Program-made: the position numbers and the translations under genes | Source of the DNA: JBQTIY01 sp052387675 | GTDB lineage: Bacteria > Planctomycetota > B15-G4 | Direction of reading: 5' to 3' | Assembly (NCBI GenBank): GCA_052387675.1 | Contig: JBQTIY010000002.1 | Span: 372,001-436,000, forward strand | Length of the DNA stretch: 64,000 nt | Notes under the pieces: model-generated | The model's input: only the letters and a program-made list of their open reading frames with translations | Told to the model about the DNA's origin: nothing | Database searches by the model: none | Shown: positions 49,209-56,271 of the stretch, one piece after another | How positions within the stretch are numbered: the stretch's first letter is position 1 | Layout: every line of letters starts with the position of its first letter

Positions 49209-49209
49209 A

Positions 49210-50661
49210 TCAGATCTCGACGCCGGCGTCGCTCACGGGAGCGGGCGCCTTCACGCGCCCGAAGCTGAAGGCCCGCGCCAGCCGCGCCTTGCCCTCGTCC
49301 TTGTTCTCCCAGTAGTAACGCAGGCGCGCCAGGAAGCGGCGCGTGCGCGCCGGGCGCGATTCGTAGAAGGCCTCGTACTGCTCGACGAGCTCGCGCTTGA
49401 TGCGGTTGAGTTCATCGTTGTTGAAGTTCTCGTGGATGTAGGGACTGCGGTCGCTGTCCACGTACTCGGTGCGCACCAGATCCGGATCGATGCGCCCCTT
49501 GAACTGTTCGAAGGAGGCCGTGGCGGTGAGCGGGTTGAAGAGCGAGGTGCGCACCCGGTCGGGCAGGCCCTCGCGCAGCACGGCGGCCGTCTCGGCGATG
49601 TCCTGCAGGGTCTCGCCGGGCGTGCCGACGATGAGGAACACCTTGGTCCAAATGCCGGCCCGGCGCGTGATCTTGAGCGCCTCGACGACCTTCTCGACCT
49701 TGTAGTCCTTCACGAGCGTGTCCAGGCTGCGCTGGCTGCCCGACTCCACGCCGAAGTACATGCGGTTGAAGCCGGCGCGCTTCATGGTGCGGGCCATGTC
49801 GTAGTCCAGCATGTCCACGCGCGTCTCGCAGGACATGTTCAGCTTGAGACCGCGCTCCACGATGCCTTCGCAGATTTCATAGACACGCTTCTTCTGGCAG
49901 GTGAAGAGCTCGTCGATGAAGAGCACGTTGCCGGGGTTGTAGCGGTCGTGGATGAGCTGCAGCTCGTCCAGGATGTTCTTCACCGTGCGCGTGCGGAAGC
50001 CGCGGCCGGTGAGTTCCTTCTGGCAGAAGACGCAGCGGAAGGGGCAGCCGCGGCTGGTGAAGATGTAGAACAGCTTCTCCTTGTTCATCGCGGCGTAGCG
50101 CTCGAAGGGCAACTGCTCCCAGGCCGGGAACGGAATCCGGTCGAGGTCCTTGATCAACGCCGGCTGCGGATTCTGGTGGCGCGTGCCGTCGGCGCGCTGG
50201 AAGGCGATGCCGGGCACCGCGGCGAGGGCCGTGCGGCCCAGGTCGACGCCGCGCATGAAGTCCACGATGCTGTCCTCGGCTTCGCCGCCGATGACATAGT
50301 CGATGGCGCCGCTGTCCAAGAAGGTGTCCACATCCACGGTGGCGTGCGGGCCGCCCATGACCGTGACGACCTGCGGATTGTTGGCCTTGGCGCGCTGGGC
50401 GTAACGAATGGCCCGGTTCACGTGCGGCGTGAGCGCGGAGAGACCCAGGATCTGCGCCTTGCGCAGATAGGCCTCGACCTCGGCCTCGGCGCAGACGCGC
50501 TCGTCACAGCACTCCACGTCAGCGCCCTGCTGACGCAGGATCGAGGCCAGGTAGATGATTCCCAGCGGCATGGCGATGAAGAAGTCGTCCTGCCCCGGCG
50601 GGGTCACATACATAAGGACGATCTTCTTCTTGGTGATCGGCGCAGCAGCGACGTCGGTCAT
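49210..50661 (-). CDS. B12-binding-domain radical SAM protein (canonical)
   Basis: A 483-residue protein. The N-terminal cobalamin-type domain (MPLGIIYLASILRQQGADV, VMGGPHATVDVDTFL) is followed by the radical SAM motif SRGCPFRCVFCQ near residues 205-215. VLFIDELFTCQKKRVYEICEGI, GVESGSQRSLDTLVKDY and VGTPGETLQDIAET complete the barrel. Members include hopanoid- and sugar-modifying enzymes. Here it is embedded in a glycan cluster one base upstream of a glycosyltransferase. The ATG at 50659-50661 is preferred; a GTG three codons earlier is possible. Confidence 0.9.
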   Translation of the reverse strand: MTDVAAAPITKKKIVLMYVTPPGQDDFFIAMPLGIIYLASILRQQGADVECCDERVCAEAEVEAYLRKAQILGLSALTPHVNRAIRYAQRAKANNPQVVTVMGGPHATVDVDTFLDSGAIDYVIGGEAEDSIVDFMRGVDLGRTALAAVPGIAFQRADGTRHQNPQPALIKDLDRIPFPAWEQLPFERYAAMNKEKLFYIFTSRGCPFRCVFCQKELTGRGFRTRTVKNILDELQLIHDRYNPGNVLFIDELFTCQKKRVYEICEGIVERGLKLNMSCETRVDMLDYDMARTMKRAGFNRMYFGVESGSQRSLDTLVKDYKVEKVVEALKITRRAGIWTKVFLIVGTPGETLQDIAETAAVLREGLPDRVRTSLFNPLTATASFEQFKGRIDPDLVRTEYVDSDRSPYIHENFNNDELNRIKRELVEQYEAFYESRPARTRRFLARLRYYWENKDEGKARLARAFSFGRVKAPAPVSDAGVEI

Positions 50662-50704
50662 GGAGAGCACCAGGGGGACGGGGTCGGCGAGAGGTCGGCA
50701 GGCG

Positions 50705-52084
50705 TCAGGGAGACCGTGAGCGAGCCTTTGCCCGGCGGAAATAGACCCATATGTATACCAGATGAAAGAGCGCCAACCCGCGGCACAGGCCGGACGCGGC
50801 AGCGACTCCTATCGGCCCGAAGGCGTGCGCCCCCCAAGCGATTCCGGCGAGAGCGATGGCCGCCATGAGAAAGTTCCAGGGGATGGCCTGCTTCAGCTTG
50901 CCGCTGTAGATGTAGAAGGCGTCCACGACCACGGCAAAGCCCAGGAAAAGGTTTCCGGAGGCCAGCCAGAGGTAGTACTCGAAGGCATCTCCGGCGTCGG
51001 CGCCATAGACCTTGTGGATCACGAAGTAGACCGGGATGACGGAGAGCAGTGTGACCGCCGCCATGGCCGTGCCGGTCCAGAGCGAGATCCGCCGCAAATA
51101 GCCGCCTAGCTGATCGAAAGGCACTTGTCCGGCACCGACCTTGAGCCCCAGGGCCGGCAGCAGCGTCTGCGTGACACCCGCCATGGCCAGCCCCAGGCCC
51201 CAACTCAGCACGTGGCCGATGCTGTAGGCGGCGTTGTCCTCGAAGGCCTTGGTCGACGCCGCGGCCACGCCCACGGCCGGAATGACCAGCATGCCGATGC
51301 GCGGCACGAGCGTGTTCATGCCCTTGTTGAGCGCCAGCAGATAGCCCACGCCGAAGATGTGCCCCACCTTGGCCCGCGGCACGGCCGCGAGGACTTCACT
51401 CAGCGGCGGCGGCGCAAGCTTGGCGTGACCGTCACGCGCCTTGTGATACCACCACAGCGCCAGCGCGCCAGCCAGCAGCATGTGCACGAGGAAGGCCACC
51501 ACCACGCCCGGCAGACCGTAGCCCCAAGCCAGCGCCGCCCAGACGATGAAGACCCGCAGGGTGTTGGTCGTGATGTCGAACCAGGCGTACTCGCGCATCT
51601 GGCGCGTGCCCTGCAGCGCTGCCACGGTGATGCCGCGCAGCACTTCGAAGAGCCCGGAAATGCTGAGGATCGCCGCCCACCAGCCGATCTCTCGATCGTG
51701 GAAGAAGTACTCACTGGCCGAGGGCCCGAGCGTGAAGCCGAGCACCAGCACGAGCAGCGCACACAGTCCGCCCACCTTGAGCATGGCCGCGAGCGTCTGC
51801 ACGCCGGCCTGGCGGTCCTGGCGTCCGACCGCCTCGCTGTAGCGCGAGACGGTGGCGTTCACCACGCCCATGCTCACGAAGAAGTACGCAAACATGAAGA
51901 GTTCGCGCACCGAGACCCAGCGGCCCATCTCGTGCAAGCCCAGGTACTGCTTGGTGAGCACCGAGGTGATGAAGTAGGTGGCGCCCTGCACGAGCGTGGA
52001 GGCCTGCAGCACGACGGTGTCTTTGAAGAACTGCCGCTGGCGCAAGCTCTTCAGCCGACTCAGCAAGTTTTGCAGCGCGCTCAT
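50705..52084 (-). CDS. Wzx-type polysaccharide flippase (MOP superfamily)
   Basis: A 459-residue protein with about 12-14 hydrophobic segments. It starts with a cytoplasmic amphipathic stretch and the VLQASTLVQGATYFITSVLT segment typical of O-antigen/exopolysaccharide flippases. It would move the lipid-linked repeat unit across the inner membrane. The start overlaps the GT4 gene upstream by 4 bp. No Wzy polymerase is evident beside it. Confidence 0.88.
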   Translation of the reverse strand: MSALQNLLSRLKSLRQRQFFKDTVVLQASTLVQGATYFITSVLTKQYLGLHEMGRWVSVRELFMFAYFFVSMGVVNATVSRYSEAVGRQDRQAGVQTLAAMLKVGGLCALLVLVLGFTLGPSASEYFFHDREIGWWAAILSISGLFEVLRGITVAALQGTRQMREYAWFDITTNTLRVFIVWAALAWGYGLPGVVVAFLVHMLLAGALALWWYHKARDGHAKLAPPPLSEVLAAVPRAKVGHIFGVGYLLALNKGMNTLVPRIGMLVIPAVGVAAASTKAFEDNAAYSIGHVLSWGLGLAMAGVTQTLLPALGLKVGAGQVPFDQLGGYLRRISLWTGTAMAAVTLLSVIPVYFVIHKVYGADAGDAFEYYLWLASGNLFLGFAVVVDAFYIYSGKLKQAIPWNFLMAAIALAGIAWGAHAFGPIGVAAASGLCRGLALFHLVYIWVYFRRAKARSRSP

Positions 52085-53286
52085 CGACTCCGGCCCGCCT
52101 GCGATTCGGCGGGCTTTTCCTGCAGGAGCTCTGCGTAGATCGCGCGCAGGCGCTCCGCGGCAGCGGCCCAGGTCTGGCGCGCGGCACGAGCCCGCCCGGC
52201 GGCCCCCATGCGCGCGGCCAGGGCCGGCTCGCGAGCCAGCCGGACGATGCCCGCCGCGAGCCCCGCTGTGTCCTGCGGGTCACGCAGAAAGCCGTTCTCG
52301 CCGTCGGTGATGGCGTCCTCGGCTCCCGAGCCGCGCACCGAAAGCACCGGCCGGCCTGCAGCACCAGCCTCCAGGAACACGAGCCCGAAGGCCTCAAAGC
52401 CGCCCTCGACAGACGTTACTGGCGTGAGCAGGAAGGCCGTGCAGCCCCGCATGAGCGCGACTTTGCGCTGCTCAGAGACATTGCCCAGAAAGTGCACGTG
52501 GTCTGTTGCTCCAGCCGCCGCGATCTGCGCGACGAGTCCTTGGTAGTAAGGATCCTCGGCAGCGAAGCGGCCGACGATGGCGAAGTGCAGGCTCGGCTCC
52601 TGCTTCCACGCGGCCAGAAACGCCGGAATCGAGAGGGCATGTCCCTTGCGCTGCTTCAGTTCTCCCACGCAAAGCACGTAGGGCTCGGGCACGCCCGGCC
52701 GCTCGGAGCCGGCCATGGCGGCCTCGTAGTCTGCGGGCGTCACGCCATAGGGCACGACTTCAGCGCCCCGCGGCTCGGCCACTTCCCGCACACGCGCCAG
52801 AGCGTGCGCGCTCCCGGTGAGAAAGCGGTCCGTGCGCCGAAACATCCAGCCGATGAGCCGCCGATGCACGGGCATCGCCGTGGGCGTCACCGAGTACGTG
52901 CCATGGCCAGACACGACCACCGGGCGCCCCGCCAGCCGCGCCACGAGCACCGCCACGAAGCCCATGGGGTAGTCCGAGAAGCTGTGCACGAGATCAGCGC
53001 GCCGCGCGGCGCGCACGAGTTCGGGCAAGCTCCTCAGGAGCAGCCAAGCCAGCTTGGGCAGCGGCAGAAAGGGAAAGTGGTCCATCGGCAGCCGCTCGCG
53101 CACCTGCAGGCGTTCCTGCGGCAAGTCGGCGGAGAGGCCGCGGTGGCGGCGTCCGATAAAGAGTTCGATCTGCTGGCAGTGCGGCACCAGGGCGCGCAGA
53201 GTGCCGACGCTGTAGCGGCCGACGCCGTCCACTTCCGACAGCGAATGAGTCAGCACCAGCACGCGCGGAGGCCCAGCCTGCTTCAC
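52081..53286 (-). CDS. GT4-family glycosyltransferase
   Basis: A 401-residue GT-B enzyme. The N-terminus VLVLTHSLSEVDGVGRYSVGTLRAL carries the Gly-rich acceptor loop, and PVVVSGHGTYSVTP follows. The C-terminal domain has CVGELKQRKGHALSIPAFLAA and the E-x7-E signature region EGGFEAFGLVFLEAGAAGRPVL. The GTG at 53284-53286 overlaps the previous stop as GTGA and was chosen for that reason over a long upstream frame. It overlaps the flippase gene by 4 bp. Confidence 0.9.
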   Translation of the reverse strand: MKQAGPPRVLVLTHSLSEVDGVGRYSVGTLRALVPHCQQIELFIGRRHRGLSADLPQERLQVRERLPMDHFPFLPLPKLAWLLLRSLPELVRAARRADLVHSFSDYPMGFVAVLVARLAGRPVVVSGHGTYSVTPTAMPVHRRLIGWMFRRTDRFLTGSAHALARVREVAEPRGAEVVPYGVTPADYEAAMAGSERPGVPEPYVLCVGELKQRKGHALSIPAFLAAWKQEPSLHFAIVGRFAAEDPYYQGLVAQIAAAGATDHVHFLGNVSEQRKVALMRGCTAFLLTPVTSVEGGFEAFGLVFLEAGAAGRPVLSVRGSGAEDAITDGENGFLRDPQDTAGLAAGIVRLAREPALAARMGAAGRARAARQTWAAAAERLRAIYAELLQEKPAESQAGRSR

Positions 53287-55016
53287 GGGCCCGGCTCGGC
53301 GATCCGCCAGCAGCGAATCCAGGGTCCGGGACGCCGGCTCTGCCACACCTGACTCAGTGCGAAGGCCATCTCGGTGGGCAGGGCCGCCTCGCTTGGGGGA
53401 CTGCTGCCGGTTGGCGAGAGTTCGTACATCAGCACGCCGCGCCGGCGCATCAGTTCGGCAATGGGCTCGCGCGGCTTCTCGCTGGGCAGCCGGTCCACTT
53501 GCAGGTAGTAGTCGATGTCCCAAGCGGCCATCCAGTCCTCAAGGCTTAGCGGCGACTCACTCAGCGCGTAGTCCGTGGGATGGTAACTGTCGTGTTTCCA
53601 GAAGCGATACACGGGAAAGAGGTGTCGCGCTGCGGCCGGCGCGGCCTGCCCGGCAGCTTGTAAGTCGAGCTGGCGTTGTTCGATGCGCGAAATCCAGACG
53701 TGCTCACGCAGGGCCCGCACCGACTCGGCACTGGGAATCAAGGGCGGTGCGTAGCCATCGATCGCGATGCGCGCGTCGGGCGGCAGCAGCGCCACGAGTT
53801 CCGCGGCGGCCTGAGTGCGTGTGTCCTGCTGACAGTGCAGCCAATCGAGCCGGCCGGCCTGCGTGAGCGGCAGAGCCAGGACGAAGACGGCTGCCAGCCG
53901 GCCGAGGCGCCCGCTTTGCGCGAGCACACAGGCGGCTCGCGCGGCGCCGAGGGCCAGGAAGCCCGCCGCGGGAAGCAAGTAACGCACATGCGTGCCGTCG
54001 TAGAGCAAGAAGACCACGGCGAGAAAGGCCGGCGGCAGGAGCACGAGTTTCAGGCCACGGCCGCGCGCCGAACTGCGCACGAGCAAGAGCAGTCCCGCTC
54101 CGCCGAGCAGCACGAGCACCGGGTCGTAGCCGATCCAGCCGCGCACGACCTCCGTGAAGAGCTGCCCGTGGAAGCGCCCAAGATCCACAGTCTGTCCGCC
54201 GATTCCCACCGCCTCCACGGGCTCGAGTTGCCCCGAGATGGCGCCCTGGCCCGTGTCGCGCCCGTAGACCAGCAGATAGGGATAGCCGATGAGCAGAGCC
54301 ACGACGAGTCCCGCGGCGGCGCCGGCTAGCACACCGCGCAGACGCAGGCGCCATTGCAGACTGGCCAGCGCCGGCAGGCCAAAGGCGAGGACGCCGGCCG
54401 GATGAGTTGCGGCGCAGAGGGCGGCCGCGATCCAGGCCCAGGCTGAATCGCGCAGTCGCTGCCGGCGACGCAGCCGCAGACTCAGCGCCAGTGTCAGCGC
54501 CATGAAGCCGGCCAGCGGCGCCCAAGGCCGCTCGGCGTGTGCGTACTGCACAACCAACAGGGAACTGCCGGCGAAGAGCGCGGCCAAGGCCGCTTCGCCA
54601 CGACCGCGGTTCAGTTCGCGCGCGGCGCGGTAGACGCCCAGCGGCAAGAGCAGTGTCAGGAGCACGGTCACGAGCCGCGCCGGGAGCCAGGCCAGTCCGG
54701 AATCCTGAAAGACGCGCTCGGCGAACTCGCCGCCGCCGTGCCACTCGCCCAGCACGCGGCCGACGGCGTAGCGCGCACCGATCGCCGCGAGATTGGTGTA
54801 GGGCAGCAGATAGGGGTAGGTCGTGTAGTGGCCGGCCGGCGGCACGAGCGCGTGCAGCCGCTCCAGATCCGGGTTGCCGAGATCGCGCGCAATGCCCAAG
54901 GCGCACTTCACCGCGTGATCGTCGGGCAGGTAGCGCTCCGGCAGGCCGTGATCAATGCCGAGCAGGAAGAGCGCCAGCACGACGAGCAGCACCGCAAGGA
55001 GGGGGTGGGCTCTCAT
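53283..55016 (-). CDS. Polytopic membrane glycosyltransferase, ArnT/PMT-like
   Basis: A 577-residue protein with a signal-anchor and about eleven to twelve TM segments up to residue 385, then a soluble C-terminal domain. The first loop has ERYLPDDHAVKCALGIARDL with an acidic pair, as in lipid-sugar-using GT-C enzymes (ArnT, PMT, GT83-like). Such enzymes transfer a sugar from polyprenyl phosphate outside the membrane. Polymerase (Wzy) function cannot be excluded. It overlaps both neighbouring genes by 4 bp. Confidence 0.75.
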   Translation of the reverse strand: MRAHPLLAVLLVVLALFLLGIDHGLPERYLPDDHAVKCALGIARDLGNPDLERLHALVPPAGHYTTYPYLLPYTNLAAIGARYAVGRVLGEWHGGGEFAERVFQDSGLAWLPARLVTVLLTLLLPLGVYRAARELNRGRGEAALAALFAGSSLLVVQYAHAERPWAPLAGFMALTLALSLRLRRRQRLRDSAWAWIAAALCAATHPAGVLAFGLPALASLQWRLRLRGVLAGAAAGLVVALLIGYPYLLVYGRDTGQGAISGQLEPVEAVGIGGQTVDLGRFHGQLFTEVVRGWIGYDPVLVLLGGAGLLLLVRSSARGRGLKLVLLPPAFLAVVFLLYDGTHVRYLLPAAGFLALGAARAACVLAQSGRLGRLAAVFVLALPLTQAGRLDWLHCQQDTRTQAAAELVALLPPDARIAIDGYAPPLIPSAESVRALREHVWISRIEQRQLDLQAAGQAAPAAARHLFPVYRFWKHDSYHPTDYALSESPLSLEDWMAAWDIDYYLQVDRLPSEKPREPIAELMRRRGVLMYELSPTGSSPPSEAALPTEMAFALSQVWQSRRPGPWIRCWRIAEPGP

Positions 55017-56212
55017 GCGGCACTCCCCACGTGCAGCCGGGCGCGCAGGAAGCCGGCCACGAGTTCCCCGCGGCGCCGCCAGTCAAAGGCCTCCACGTCG
55101 CGCCGCGCCTGTGCGGCCAGGCGCTGGGCCCGCGCGGTGTCCCCCAGCACTCGCTCCAGTCCCGCAGCCAGTGCCGCCGGATCGTCGGGGCTCACCAGCC
55201 AGGCGTTCTCGTCGTGGCGGAGTTGTTCGCGCAGTGAGGGCAGGTCGCTGGCCACGATCGGGCGGTGGCTGGCCATGGCCTCGAACATCTTCAGCGGCGA
55301 GGTGTAGCGCGCGGAGATTTCGAGACTGGCGCTGTTGGGCAAAGCGATGACATCGCCGGCCGAAAGATGGAAGGGCACGGTGCGATGCGGCACTTGCCCG
55401 GCGAAGTGCACGCGCCCCGGCGCGCAGCGCTGTGCCAGCGCCAGCACGCGCGGCAGATTCTCTTTGTCACCGCCCACGACCAGGAGTTGCACATCGGGCA
55501 GCAGGGCCATGGCCTCGATGAGCGTGTCCACGCCCTTCCAGCGGTAAAGCTGCCCGGCATAGACCACGGTGCGCAGTTCGGGCAGCGACAGGTGCGTGCG
55601 CGCCAGCGCCGGCTCGGGCATGCCGTGAAAGCGGCCCAGGTGCACACCGTCCGGCGCCACGAGCACCGCGCCCGGATCCACACCGCCCTCCACCAGGTCG
55701 TCGCGCAGCGCCTGGCTGATGGCGATGACCGCCGGCAGACGCCGCGTTAACTGAAAGAGCTGCTGCCGGCGCGGGCCGCGCTCGGGCAGGCTGTGCACTT
55801 CGGTGGCCAGGCGCAGCACGTCGCGCTGACGCAGCCCCGTAGCCAGCACCGAGAGCGTGTAGTGGTCGCGCACCAGCAGGCCCGCACCGCGCTCCACCGC
55901 CGCGCGGGCCAGGGCGCGCCAGCCAAAGGTCACGGACTGCAGCAGAAAGGGCAGGCGCTGAAAGCGCTGCGGCACCAAATCGATCGTATCGAGATTGGCG
56001 ATGCGCTGGACGCCGAAGGTGCGGCGCACGCCATAGTGCTCCCAGGCATCCAGCTCGCGGTCGGGGAAGCGCCGCGGCACCACGACATCCACGTTGAGGC
56101 CGGTCGCCGCCAGGGCCTCGGCCATTGCAGCCACCTGGATCCCGTTGGCGCGGGGCCCCGGGAAGCGGATGTTCACGATGAGGTCGACGCGGGTGAGCGG
56201 ATGCCGGCTCAA
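55013..56212 (-). CDS. GT4-family glycosyltransferase
   Basis: A 399-residue GT-B enzyme. The N-terminus IVNIRFPGPRANGIQVAAMAEALAATGLNVDVVV holds the acceptor loop. VVYAGQLYRWKGVDTLIEAM and ISARYTSPLKMFEAMASHRPIVASD form the donor domain with the E-rich signature. The start is a TTG at 56210-56212 with GGAG 6 nt upstream. It is the first gene of its overlapping minus-strand chain; 59 bp separate it from the divergent gene at 56272. Confidence 0.9.
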   Translation of the reverse strand: MSRHPLTRVDLIVNIRFPGPRANGIQVAAMAEALAATGLNVDVVVPRRFPDRELDAWEHYGVRRTFGVQRIANLDTIDLVPQRFQRLPFLLQSVTFGWRALARAAVERGAGLLVRDHYTLSVLATGLRQRDVLRLATEVHSLPERGPRRQQLFQLTRRLPAVIAISQALRDDLVEGGVDPGAVLVAPDGVHLGRFHGMPEPALARTHLSLPELRTVVYAGQLYRWKGVDTLIEAMALLPDVQLLVVGGDKENLPRVLALAQRCAPGRVHFAGQVPHRTVPFHLSAGDVIALPNSASLEISARYTSPLKMFEAMASHRPIVASDLPSLREQLRHDENAWLVSPDDPAALAAGLERVLGDTARAQRLAAQARRDVEAFDWRRRGELVAGFLRARLHVGSAA

Positions 56213-56271
56213 CAGGTGCTCCGAGGCGCGCCGGTGGCGCGAAGGACATACAGTCCGTAATCTCGCCAGCC

